The notes: generated by a model from the letters alone, not told the origin. DNA of 64,000 nucleotides from Deefgea tanakiae (GCF_019665765.1 NZ_CP081150.1:310001-374000); one strand, 5' to 3'. Positions 33,815 to 42,152 are shown, numbered from the stretch's first letter. A program made the numbers and translations.

Positions 33815-34354
33815 ATGAATACAAGCAGTACGAATTCAGCCACTTGCAGTGAATTGATTACACCGTTGGAGAGCGCGTATAGCTCTAAACCGTTATTCCT
33901 CGTCTGGGTTTTTCTAGCCTGTATGCTGACCCTCTTTGATCAGGCGATCAAAATCAGTACCGCATCGCTGTTACCATTGAACGGCAGCATGGCAATTACG
34001 CCATGGTTTAACTGGGTGCATGTTTTAAATCCGGGTGCGGCGTTTTCATTTCTCGCTGATGCTAGCGGTTGGCAGCGGCACTTTTTCACCATTGTGGCGG
34101 GCGTTGTCTGTACTTATTTGCTCTGGTTATTGTGGCGCGGGCTGAGAAGCAGACTAGAAACCATCGCTTACATTTTTATTGTTGGCGGTGCGTTAGGCAA
34201 TGTAATTGACCGCATCAGAATCGGTGCGGTGGTCGATTACTTAGATTTCCACTGGCAGACATGGCATTGGCCAGCGTTCAATCTGGCCGATATTTTCGTA
34301 GTACTCGGCGCTTTATTGATGGTGATTTCGGCCATCTACCACCAAGAAAAATAA
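33815..34354 (+). CDS. lspA: Lipoprotein signal peptidase, resistance-cluster copy
   Basis: A 179-residue aspartic membrane protease of the LspA family with four hydrophobic helices. Conserved blocks are DQAIK, NPGAAFSFL, GGALGNVIDRIRIGAVVDYLDF and FNLADIFVVLGALLM; the catalytic Asp pair is in NVIDR and NLADI. An lspA-like gene beside a cadA-type pump recalls the pbr lead-resistance operons, where such a gene (pbrC) follows the ATPase. A housekeeping lspA is presumably elsewhere. N-terminus of 25 residues before the first helix is longer than usual. Confidence 0.92.
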   Translation: MNTSSTNSATCSELITPLESAYSSKPLFLVWVFLACMLTLFDQAIKISTASLLPLNGSMAITPWFNWVHVLNPGAAFSFLADASGWQRHFFTIVAGVVCTYLLWLLWRGLRSRLETIAYIFIVGGALGNVIDRIRIGAVVDYLDFHWQTWHWPAFNLADIFVVLGALLMVISAIYHQEK

Positions 34355-34365
34355 AGAATCAAACA

Positions 34366-34827
34366 ATGAAAACCCATCATTTTATCTTCCTGTCCCTCGG
34401 TTTTTTAACCAGTTCATTAGTCGTCGCAAACGATGAAATGCTAAATCGTCCTGTTACGCTACAGAGTGAGTCTATTCTCATCGATGTGCTCTCTGTAACC
34501 CTACAACATGCAATCATCACTTCGAGCGCGTACCAAGGTAGCAATCCAAGTTTGAAACGTCTGGCCAAGCAAGAAATAAGTAAACGCCAGCAAGACTTGC
34601 AACGATTACATCAACTCAGTAAAACCCAAGTGCCTACCTTAAAGTCATCTACAAACCTCAACAATAATGACCTCAACTACCAAAAGTCGATGCTACAAAA
34701 TCACGCTAGACTCATTGAGTTAGCTGAATTTGGTTCAAGTTTGAAACTCTCAAATCCAATTCGACGTTACTTGAGGTCATTATCAGGCGATGTAACATCT
34801 GAACTTTCTATTCTGAACAATTTTTAA
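34366..34827 (+). CDS. Exported helical protein of unknown function
   Basis: ATG 34366 gives 153 residues with a signal peptide (FIFLSLGFLTSSLVVA). The mature part is mostly helical (NPSLKRLAKQEISKRQQDLQRLHQLSKTQ), reminiscent in style of DUF4142/DUF305 periplasmic proteins, but no diagnostic motif is seen. It lies 12 bp after lspA, in the metal operon, and ends 8 bp before the IS3 element, so its 3' end could be original or only just spared. Confidence 0.6.
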   Translation: MKTHHFIFLSLGFLTSSLVVANDEMLNRPVTLQSESILIDVLSVTLQHAIITSSAYQGSNPSLKRLAKQEISKRQQDLQRLHQLSKTQVPTLKSSTNLNNNDLNYQKSMLQNHARLIELAEFGSSLKLSNPIRRYLRSLSGDVTSELSILNNF

Positions 34828-34897
34828 GGTTTCTATGAATCGCCCCGGGTTTCCTAGACACCTAAAGAGCCTCAAAATGAGGTAATTAGGAGGTCTT

Positions 34898-35179
34898 ATG
34901 AGCAAATCTAATCGCTACACCGAAGAGTTCAAAATCGAAGCCGTCAAGCAAGTGACAGAACGCAACTATCCTGTCGCAGAAGTCGCTGAGCGACTGGGGG
35001 TTTCAGGGCATAGCATCTACAGCTGGATTAAGCGCTACGCCACGCCTTTACCAGAACAACCGCAAACAACTACTCAGCAGGATGAAATTCGGCAACTAAA
35101 AGCTGAACTACGTCGAGTAACTGAAGAGCGTGACATCCTAAAAAAGGCCGCCGCGTACTTTGCCAAGCTATCCGGGTAA
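34898..35179 (+). CDS. IS3-family OrfA (helix-turn-helix protein)
   Basis: A 93-residue DNA-binding subunit: RYTEEFKIEAVKQVTERNY, then the helix-turn-helix AEVAERLGVSGHSIYSWIKRY and a leucine-zipper-like tail. An AGGAGG-type site precedes ATG 34898. A run AAAAAAG at 35140-35146 near its end is a typical -1 slippage site; after the slip, reading continues through YAFIRDHQALHPVRRL into orfB, yielding the fused OrfAB transposase. Confidence 0.92.
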   Translation: MSKSNRYTEEFKIEAVKQVTERNYPVAEVAERLGVSGHSIYSWIKRYATPLPEQPQTTTQQDEIRQLKAELRRVTEERDILKKAAAYFAKLSG

Positions 35180-35235
35180 GGTACGCCTTCATTCGTGACC
35201 ATCAAGCACTACATCCAGTTCGACGGCTCTGCCAG

Positions 35236-36051
35236 ATGATGCAAGTCCATCCCAGCGGCTACTACGCTTGGCTGCAACGACCACAATCATTGCGCACGAT
35301 TGATGACCAGCGCTTGACTGGCATCATCACTGAAGCGTGGCAAGAAAGCGGCGGCGTCTATGGTTATCGCAAGATTAATGATGACTTGCGTGATATGGGC
35401 GAACAATGTGGCAAGCATCGCGTCGCGCGCTTAATGCGCTTAGCTGGCCTTCGTTCACAAACAGGCTATCGTCGTCGACGTGGTTTTTATGGTGGCAAGC
35501 CCACCGTAACGGCACCAAACCATTTGGCTCGGCAATTCAATGTCGATACACCTAATCAGGTTTGGGTGACTGACATTACCTATATTCGCACACACGAAGG
35601 TTGGCTTTATTTGGCCGCAGTATTGGATTTGTTCTCAAGACAGGTTGTTGGTTGGTCGATGGGCGCGCGGATGGACCGTGAGTTGGCGATTAAAGCTTTA
35701 TTAATGGCGGTTTGGCGACGTCAGCCCAAGCAAGAGGTCTTAGTGCATTCGGACCAAGGCAGCCAATTCAGTAGTTATGATTGGCAGGATCTACTGCGTG
35801 TGCATAATTTAAAACCGAGCATGAGTCGGCGTGGCAATTGCCATGACAATGCGGTCGCGGAAAGTTTCTTCCAGCTATTGAAGCGGGAACGAATCAAACG
35901 ACAAACCTACCGTAATCGAGAGGAGGCACGTCGAGATGTGTTCAATTATATCGAGATGTTTTACAACCCCAAGCGCCGCCATAGTTTCAATAATGGGCTA
36001 TCACCAGTAGAGTATGAAAAGCAGTATTTCGAAAGGCTCGGCAGTGTCTAG
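35236..36051 (+). CDS. IS3-family OrfB (DDE transposase domain)
   Basis: The 271-residue frame from ATG 35236 holds the rve integrase core: VWVTDITYIRTHEGWLYL (first Asp), VLVHSDQGSQFSS (second Asp) and HDNAVAESFF (Glu). It is probably expressed mainly as an OrfAB fusion by -1 frameshifting at 35140, because open reading in this frame extends upstream of the ATG to the slip site. No disruption is seen. Confidence 0.93.
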   Translation: MMQVHPSGYYAWLQRPQSLRTIDDQRLTGIITEAWQESGGVYGYRKINDDLRDMGEQCGKHRVARLMRLAGLRSQTGYRRRRGFYGGKPTVTAPNHLARQFNVDTPNQVWVTDITYIRTHEGWLYLAAVLDLFSRQVVGWSMGARMDRELAIKALLMAVWRRQPKQEVLVHSDQGSQFSSYDWQDLLRVHNLKPSMSRRGNCHDNAVAESFFQLLKRERIKRQTYRNREEARRDVFNYIEMFYNPKRRHSFNNGLSPVEYEKQYFERLGSV

Positions 36052-36069
36052 AAAACTCGGGGCGATTCA

Positions 36070-36966
36070 AAGGCCGAGTACCAGCAAAAGCCGGACTGGA
36101 CACCAGTTAAAAAAGATCAAAGAAGACTTAGCGAACTTTGCAAAAAATGGTTTGAAAACCATGGGCAATCTTTAAAAGATGGTTTGAACCGCCAAAAAAA
36201 GCTGCTCAATATTTGTGAGAAGCTTGGAAATCCAATTGCATCAAATTTTAAACCAAGTGACTTTGCAGATTTTCGTAACAGACGAATTGAAGAGGGCGCA
36301 AGCGAAAACACAATCAATCACGATCATGCTTATCTGAAATCAGTGTTTAGCGAGTTAATCAAAACTGGAGAATGGAACGGCGACAACCCGTTAAAAAGGG
36401 TAAAACCGCTTAAATTTGACGAACGTGAAATGAGTTTTTTGACTACTGAGCAAATCAGTGAGCTTTTGATACTGCTGGAACAGCAAAAAAACATCCATGT
36501 AAAATTGATAACAAAAGTATGCTTGAGTACTGGCGCGAGGTGGGGAGAGGCTGAAGGTCTGCGGCTTGGCCAGATTGTAAATCATGCGATACGATTTAAT
36601 CAGACAAAAAGCGGAAAAATTCGAACTGTACCGATTGCTGTGGACTTAGAAAAAGAGCTAAAAGAGCACTACAAAGCACATGGCAAGGTTGAAAAACTGT
36701 TTGAGCCGAGTTACAACTGTTTTTGTAACACTCTTACTCAAACATCGTTTACGCTGCCTGAAGGACAAGCAACTCATGTTTTACGCCATACATTCGCAAG
36801 TCATTTTATGATGAATGGTGGCAACATCTTAACGCTTCAAAAGTTACTCGGTCATTCAACATTAACAATGACGATGCGTTATGCTCATTTGGCACCAGAT
36901 CATCTAAACGAAGCAAGAGATTTGAATCCTATAACAAAGATTTTTCAAAAAGACGAGCATATCTAG
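36070..36966 (+). pseudogene. HP1/P2-like tyrosine integrase, 5' truncated by IS3
   Basis: In-frame coding starts directly at the IS end (AEYQQKPDWTPVKKDQRRL) and continues into the core-binding and catalytic domains; a TTG at 36184 could give a 260-residue product. Active-site residues are all there: Arg in GARWGEAEG, Lys in TKSGKIRT, HVLRH, GHSTLT and the Tyr in MRYAHLAP. The missing part is the N-terminal arm-binding domain of about 60 residues. The style (WTPVKKDQRRLSELCKKWFENHG region) resembles P2/HP1 phage integrases, and HP1 is known to integrate in a tRNA-Leu anticodon region. This makes it the likely enzyme that made the 64-bp repeats of this element. Confidence 0.8.
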
Positions 36967-37024
36967 GATTTGAATAAGTTATGTCTAAATTGCTTAAATA
37001 TTCAGCGATATTGATGCCATCTGT

Positions 37025-37939
37025 TTAAGCATCAAGCAGGGTAGCAAGCACCTCTTTTGCAAGTAGAACCCTGTCATGTCTTCTAATCATGTGGTAGTCC
37101 GGATTTTGAATTAGCCTCTCGAACAAATAGTAATCGAATTGTATTTCTTTCTTGTAAATATCGACGATCTTGCTGTTTTTCTGCCGCGAAACCACTAATT
37201 CCATTGTTTCGATCAAGCGAGCATTTTCAGAGTCCTTTTTGAAACGATGTTGAATGAAGCTTAACTTGATGTCGACAAACAGTTTTTTTTCTCCAGGCCT
37301 ATCATTGCTTGTTACACGTCCATTATCGCCAACACAAGCCTCAGGAGCGAGTTTCATGATCGCATGGGAGAGAGTAGTGTTACCGCCAACTTTCTGACCA
37401 AATAGGTCTGTAGCGTCTGACATATATGCAAAAATCCACGGTATATTACGCAGTGTGGCACCTGTATACATGTACCCTTGCTCCCCTTTGTATCTTTCAA
37501 GCATCCCTTTTAAAGAATTCGAAGAAAATTCAATCCCCGTTTCCTTTTCGATGATGTGAACAACAAGGTCGAATTTCTCAATTAATAGCTGCAGAATTTT
37601 TCTAGGTGTACCATCGAACTTCTTTTTGCGGTCTGTTTTCTTGTGTTTACGCGGCTTAAAGTATGGGCAGTTGTCACGAGCCTCGGAGTTACTATATGCG
37701 ATGCCTTTAATGTCAGATGTTGTATGCTTTCCAAATGGGCTTTGGACGTTTGATGGAAGATTGTAAAGCCCTATTAATTGAATAGGGTTATCACAGGCAG
37801 GGCATACTGCGAACTGGGATCGTGTTTTGCCTGAAACTTCTTGATACCATGGCTCACGGCAACGAGTTTCCTCTTCGAAACTGTCCTTATTTATCATTTT
37901 TGATGAAGTATGCTCAATACTTAGTTTGTAGACGTCCAT
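37025..37939 (-). CDS. Unidentified zinc-ribbon protein in integrase-linked cargo
   Basis: ATG 37939 is chosen because AGGGG lies 9 bp upstream; ATG 37960 is possible (311 residues). A zinc-ribbon-like CPACDNPIQLIGLY comes early, followed by PFGKH, a DNCPYFKPRKHKK segment and then a mostly helical C-terminal two-thirds (KILQLLIEKFDLVVHIIEKETGI). I have an impression of similar unnamed proteins in proteobacterial mobile elements but can name no family. No nuclease or ATPase motif is evident. It converges on the integrase remnant. Function unknown; defence or regulation are guesses from location. Confidence 0.6.
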   Translation of the reverse strand: MDVYKLSIEHTSSKMINKDSFEEETRCREPWYQEVSGKTRSQFAVCPACDNPIQLIGLYNLPSNVQSPFGKHTTSDIKGIAYSNSEARDNCPYFKPRKHKKTDRKKKFDGTPRKILQLLIEKFDLVVHIIEKETGIEFSSNSLKGMLERYKGEQGYMYTGATLRNIPWIFAYMSDATDLFGQKVGGNTTLSHAIMKLAPEACVGDNGRVTSNDRPGEKKLFVDIKLSFIQHRFKKDSENARLIETMELVVSRQKNSKIVDIYKKEIQFDYYLFERLIQNPDYHMIRRHDRVLLAKEVLATLLDA

Positions 37940-38099
37940 TTGGTTTGACCCCTGATTCATTGTATTTGGCTGAGACTGTAGCTAATGTAAGAAAATATGC
38001 TGGTATATTCTTCCATTCAAGAAAATCCATCTATTTAATAAAAATCTCTTAGCCTAATCATGCCTGAAACGAATCTACTGCCGCAATGACAGGTTGCTT
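37940..38099. other. Short intergenic stretch
   Basis: No gene, hairpin or repeat recognised between the zinc-ribbon gene and the small membrane ORF. Confidence 0.4.
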
Positions 38100-38279
38100 T
38101 TAGTGGGTATTCTTACTGCGAGAAACGAGAAAAAAGAGTATCGCTAGAGTGATAAACACCAACAAGCCCATGGCAGGTGAAAATGCAGTGACACTCATGT
38201 TAACTTCATGCGTTACGCCGAAGTGCAAAATCTTACTCGATTTATCCACCCAAACTGATCGAACATCGCCACCCCGCAT
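38100..38279 (-). CDS. Small single-pass membrane protein, 59 aa
   Basis: ATG 38279 is preceded by GGTGGTGG at a suitable distance. The product begins MRGGDVRSVWVDKSSK, has a hydrophobic helix GLLVFITLAILFFLVS (about residues 38-53) and a short basic end. No family was recognised. An internal ATG at 38198 would give a 32-residue form with just the helix. The remaining 38280-38475 shows nothing. Confidence 0.4.
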   Translation of the reverse strand: MRGGDVRSVWVDKSSKILHFGVTHEVNMSVTAFSPAMGLLVFITLAILFFLVSRSKNTH

Positions 38280-38475
38280 ACTAATTCCACCACCATCAAA
38301 CGAGGGTTAATGCTCCGTTGAAACAACGGGGTGAAACTGAGCGACAGGACGCAGTCGGCCAAAATCGAACTATTTGCATATTGCAAAAACGATCGTTTGT
38401 GGTGCGATGAAGACGGTAAACTTCAGTTTGGAGCGTGGTGTCTAAGATAGATAAATTTAGGGCGTATTTAAATCT

Positions 38476-38790
38476 TTATTTTCCTTTACCAAAAGCGTAC
38501 CCGAGTGCCAATGTAATTATTGGTACAAAAATACTCCACACTTTTATAATTGAATCTAAAATATTTTTGCCATATGTAGGGTCAAAAAATGATTGGGCAA
38601 AAAAACATAGACTAATAGTTAATGCTATACGAAAACTCCAAGTTATTGTCATCCATACAAAAGAGTCTTTCGCGTTTTTCCCAGTACCAATATGTTGTGC
38701 TATTACACCAGTAATTTCTTTTTTAGCAAATTTACCATTTTGTGAATCTTCAACACTTTCTTCTTCCGTAGTACTTTTAATTTTTGCCAT
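38476..38790 (-). CDS. Two-helix membrane protein, second gene of a two-gene cassette
   Basis: A 104-residue protein with a charged N-terminal 45 residues and two hydrophobic helices (VWMTITWSFRIALTISLCFF and VWSIFVPIITLALGYAFG). ATG 38790 lies 2 bp after the stop of the 117-residue gene, so the two are coupled. It is AT-rich compared with the backbone. Family not recognised. A small soluble protein plus a small membrane protein is a common layout of anti-phage cassettes, but there is no motif evidence here. Confidence 0.6.
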   Translation of the reverse strand: MAKIKSTTEEESVEDSQNGKFAKKEITGVIAQHIGTGKNAKDSFVWMTITWSFRIALTISLCFFAQSFFDPTYGKNILDSIIKVWSIFVPIITLALGYAFGKGK

Positions 38791-38792
38791 TC

Positions 38793-39146
38793 TTATTTTT
38801 CCGAAATCAAAAATGAATATTGAAACTCTCTAGAATGTTCACCTGATTTTACGTGGAAATTAACAAAAAATTCAGATTCAGGGTCGCCAAATGTACCAAC
38901 TTCAATTGGGTTTTTATTTCCTTGGCCTGTTTTACTTGAGAAATTATATAGATTAATAATCATTTCTTCATCGCTAATTACTTCAGACTTGAATCTTGCT
39001 TTTCCATCTTCTGTTGTTGAGAAAATATATTTCAAAGATAGGCCATCTATAAAGAAAGATATTTCATTTTCTGAGGTTCGTATTGTGCCTGATTTTATTA
39101 CTTTATACTTTCCAGTCTTTATCTCAAATTCAATGTTATTCGACAA
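38793..39146 (-). CDS. Small beta-rich protein, possibly DUF6864-like
   Basis: A 117-residue protein with a TTG start at 39146 backed by a good AAAGGA site 9 bp upstream. The sequence is strongly beta-patterned (YKVIKSGTIRTSENEISFFIDGL, LYNFSSKTGQGNKNPIEVGTF, EFQYSFLI). The combination of a G-T-I strand, LYNF and GTGN/GQGN-x-P with a closing YSF matches what I remember of DUF6864 proteins, though I could not check. No signal peptide. It is immediately followed by the two-helix membrane gene. Confidence 0.6.
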   Translation of the reverse strand: MSNNIEFEIKTGKYKVIKSGTIRTSENEISFFIDGLSLKYIFSTTEDGKARFKSEVISDEEMIINLYNFSSKTGQGNKNPIEVGTFGDPESEFFVNFHVKSGEHSREFQYSFLISEK

Positions 39147-39746
39147 TTTGAAAATCCTTTCAGTTTTAAAATATTGTTTATTATACCATCTGTGTAAATT
39201 TATTAACTATATGTATTTTACTTTGGTGGAGCAGGATTAACTTCGAAATTATTATTGCGGCGCATGTATTCCTAGTAAAGAACTCTTTACTGCCCTGCTA
39301 GTCGCCACAGGGCGGCTAGTGCTCAAAGGCAGCACAAAATAATAAAGCTTTGTCACGGTTAATGGCTAGGGGGGGGGCGTTAGCTGCATGTTGTAGCAAC
39401 ACAAAACCTATGAGTGGCCGCCGTGGGGCTATTCAGTTGAAAAAGTCGGTCGCTTGCTGCGAGGGGCAAAAATTCATGCAAAACTCTAGTAAATTTGCAC
39501 TTTATATAAGCAAAATCATGCCTATTTGCTGAATTATTGATCAGTTTTTGGGTGTGTTTGTCATGGTGCAGGAGAGAAGCTGAGTTTCTCAACAGAATAG
39601 GTCGGGTTCTGACATTCAAGCACTGGATAAATGCATAAGTGCAAGTGGCGACACCTATACGAATGGGTGGATAAATTGATAAGAATCTGCAAAAGTGTAA
39701 GGCACATACTGGCATGCCAATACTAAGCGGACTGGTTATTTTAGAG
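39147..39746. other. Gene-free stretch with a G9 tract
   Basis: No convincing gene. A 60-codon plus-strand frame from 39350 has no support. The stretch holds a run of nine G residues at 39369-39377 and a GC-rich inverted segment near 39294-39318 (GCTAGTCGCCACAGGGCGGCTAG). Confidence 0.5.
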
Positions 39747-41549
39747 TCAGACTCGATATGCATTTTTTCTAGATGATCGAGTTTTTTTGCTGTGTGACTT
39801 CCGATTATGCGTGCTTTGGTGGGTACTGACGATATTAACCACTTCACCCTTGGAATCAATCGGTGCGGGGTCAAGTGCGAGGTAGATGTAGCTTGGTTCG
39901 AGCTTTAGTCCCTGGGCCGGATAAGTTCTAACAATTCGCCGGTTCTCTATATCGAAGGTGAAACCATCGAACAAGCACGCCTCGGCAATCAGTGGATTTT
40001 GCTGATGTAACCAGAGAAAATTTTGCCTTGTCCAGGCCAGCACCGCTCTTTGAAGTGGTTGACTCTCCTTGTCACCGCCGTCCTGCCTGATAGTTAACCC
40101 CATCACGTTCAAGCAAAAGCCAAGAATCTTAGCTGCCTTGAAGTTGGGAAAGCGCTTCATCTCTACAATCTCGTCGTATAAAAGACGCCGTACCTTGAAT
40201 CTCACAACTTTTCCGGCATGACCGAGATCTTCATAGTTGAACAGTTTGCCCCACAAAGAGCTGTGCTGAATCGACCAGCACAATAACCTTGGCGATCTGA
40301 CTTGCGATGCGTGGAAGATCAGCTCGAAGATCATGCTGGCTATGTGATCGTAGAAGGTCTCGCGCATATGGCCTTGATTCTCTCTCACACGAATGTGTAG
40401 ATGATCGGGAACCCCCTTTTCATCAAGAATTTTGATCGCGTCCTTGACGAACTCGACGACAATTCGAAGACGATTGTATAAGTCAGAGTCCCAGGCACTA
40501 GCGAGTTCATTCAACGTGTCGAGGTCGGAGGCCGCGTTTTCGATGTAGCCTTTCGCTCGATATAGCACGAACGAATGGCTTACTCCCCCCTCATTAACGT
40601 AGCTGCGGAAGGTCATCAACACCATCCTGCAGTAAGCCTCCCACTGTTCTGCGTCCCATTTCCTCTTGCCGTATATGTCGGGGTCAAGGAGAGTTCCGAT
40701 CGTTTCGACCATTTGATAGTTGGCAAACATCGCCTGGCTAAGTGGCTTGTGATAGCCGATCAGGCCTGACTCATAGCCCTCAGTCTCGTGATAGAGGAAA
40801 GAGTCCTTGTTTGCCAGTGCCTCGTGCACTATGTTCTTGGCGAAAGTCTCTATCTGGATTGCATGCTTCTTCATGTCAGCCATTGCTTGGAACAAGGCTA
40901 GTGCGGTGCCCGGCGACGATTGGACGATTGCACGGCATAGTCTCTTGTCTGCGATGAGCAGAATCAGATCGTTGGCGTAACCCTCAACCTTCTGCAGGGT
41001 CTTCTTTCCCTTGTCTTCACGCTCAGGTCGATGGTATTCCAGTCTGTCTCTATCTGTGGCATAGCGGACTAGCGCCTGGGCAGAGTAGGAGAGTTCGTCA
41101 GCGATGACGGCGAGCTCTGCAGATGAACCTTTGAGGATGAATCGATACAGGGTCTGTGCGTAGTTTTCAGAGTTATGTCGACCGTAAATGGGCGGACGGA
41201 TGAACGCGAACCACGTCCATGTGAGGAATGTTAGAAGGAACAGTCCGCCTAGGATCGCTTGCCACGATGCAGGCGTTAGGAAGTCGCCCTTTGGTACCAA
41301 CCACTGCTCCGCTCGCCAGAGGTCCGTAAGCAGTGTCAGAACGCCTACAGATGTGACGACCGAAAAAGTAATGCCTTGCAGTGGGATGGGGGCGGATCTG
41401 ATTCGGAATCGATAGCGGACGTCGGCAATTGTCCAGGCCAACACCATGAGCGCAAGACCCGCAAGAAATTCAGAGAAACCAAAAAATTTTTGCCCATTAA
41501 CATCGAGTGGAATAAAGCAAACGCCCCACATGCATTGTTCTGCGCCCAT
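39747..41549 (-). CDS. Membrane-anchored protein of unknown function, 600 aa
   Basis: ATG 41549 is preceded by AGAGG at 8 bp. The first 115 residues hold three hydrophobic helices (about 22-43, 58-78, 95-114). The remaining 480 residues look cytosolic and mostly helical, with no recognised ATPase, nuclease or protease motif, and end in a basic tail (RKSHSKKTRSSRKNAYRV). Base composition is richer in G+C than the two small genes before it, so the cargo is probably assembled from several sources. Size and layout recall membrane-bound sensor/effector proteins of defence cassettes, but this is inference. Confidence 0.65.
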   Translation of the reverse strand: MGAEQCMWGVCFIPLDVNGQKFFGFSEFLAGLALMVLAWTIADVRYRFRIRSAPIPLQGITFSVVTSVGVLTLLTDLWRAEQWLVPKGDFLTPASWQAILGGLFLLTFLTWTWFAFIRPPIYGRHNSENYAQTLYRFILKGSSAELAVIADELSYSAQALVRYATDRDRLEYHRPEREDKGKKTLQKVEGYANDLILLIADKRLCRAIVQSSPGTALALFQAMADMKKHAIQIETFAKNIVHEALANKDSFLYHETEGYESGLIGYHKPLSQAMFANYQMVETIGTLLDPDIYGKRKWDAEQWEAYCRMVLMTFRSYVNEGGVSHSFVLYRAKGYIENAASDLDTLNELASAWDSDLYNRLRIVVEFVKDAIKILDEKGVPDHLHIRVRENQGHMRETFYDHIASMIFELIFHASQVRSPRLLCWSIQHSSLWGKLFNYEDLGHAGKVVRFKVRRLLYDEIVEMKRFPNFKAAKILGFCLNVMGLTIRQDGGDKESQPLQRAVLAWTRQNFLWLHQQNPLIAEACLFDGFTFDIENRRIVRTYPAQGLKLEPSYIYLALDPAPIDSKGEVVNIVSTHQSTHNRKSHSKKTRSSRKNAYRV

Positions 41550-42028
41550 CAGGCCATCCTCTTATGACGTACAAATATAAGTTGCATTAATGATCATTTG
41601 TTGCAAATTGCAGTGGTCGCTACTTGCCGACTCGGCCTCTCACTTAGTTTAGCCTGACGTGACTTAGCCAAGCATTCATTATTTGTGTGGCCGAGGCGAA
41701 ATTAGTTACCGAGTTAAACTCACAGTAGATTATGCAGTAACTGTTATGTAGTGAATTGTAAAGGTATAGTCAGTGCAAGAATGATATGACTGATAAAAAC
41801 AGATGGTTTTTTTCAAAGATATTAGAGAGTGGAGTTGTAATGGCATTCTCGAACTACATAATGATTTGCAAACTATGGCAGAGTCGGATCACGTAGTTTT
41901 CAAAATTTTATTGAACAAGTAGATGGTATCTATCTTGTGGAGAAGATTGCAATAATTGATGGGAGTACGAAAAACCAAAAACCTACGTTGTAGGTCTGTC
42001 GTAGCTTTAATAAGCTAGACATAAAAAA
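41550..42028. other. Gene-free stretch at the right end of the element
   Basis: AT-rich and without a credible frame or repeat. It lies between the 600-residue gene and the attachment-site repeat. Confidence 0.5.
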
Positions 42029-42056
42029 AGGGTCTACACATTTAGCGTAAACCCTT
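42029..42056 (-). terminator. Weak terminator after tRNA-Leu(UAA)
   Basis: AAGGGTCTAC and GTAAACCCTT pair imperfectly, flanked by an A run on one side and TTTTATT on the other in the tRNA-to-element direction. It ends the tRNA operon. Confidence 0.55.
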
Positions 42057-42058
42057 GA

Positions 42059-42122
42059 TTTTATTAGTGGTGCTCGGAGCGGGACTTGAACCCGCACACC
42101 TTGCGGCGAGGGATTTTAAGTC
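42059..42122. repeat. Attachment-site repeat, right copy (inside intact tRNA-Leu)
   Basis: Identical over 64 bp to 16710-16773. It covers the 3' part of tRNA-Leu(UAA) from the anticodon loop plus nine downstream bases. The copy retained by the full tRNA gene defines the integrase-proximal side of the element. Confidence 0.88.
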
Positions 42123-42152
42123 CCTTGTGTCTACCAATTTCACCATCCGAGC
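42068..42152 (-). tRNA. tRNA-Leu (anticodon UAA)
   Basis: Acceptor GCTCGGA pairs with TCCGAGC, CCA is encoded, the anticodon loop is CTTAAAA, and a long variable arm is present. The gene is complete even though an element is integrated at it, because the incoming DNA restores the 3' end. Confidence 0.96.

Larger units (their letters stand above)
34836..36069 (+). mobile_element. IS3-family insertion sequence, complete
   Basis: The 1234-bp element has imperfect terminal inverted repeats (TGAATCGCCCCG..TTT.CTAGACAC) at 34836 and 36069, with orfA and orfB in the usual overlapping-frame layout. No target duplication of 3-4 bp is visible (CTA before, AAG after). Its right end abuts the middle of an integrase coding sequence whose 5' part is missing, so insertion was accompanied or followed by a deletion or rearrangement. 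Confidence 0.9.

Noticed and set aside
39350-39532. 60-codon frame spanning the G9 tract as a phase-variable gene
   Set aside because: No start signal or family resemblance; the tract alone is reported instead.
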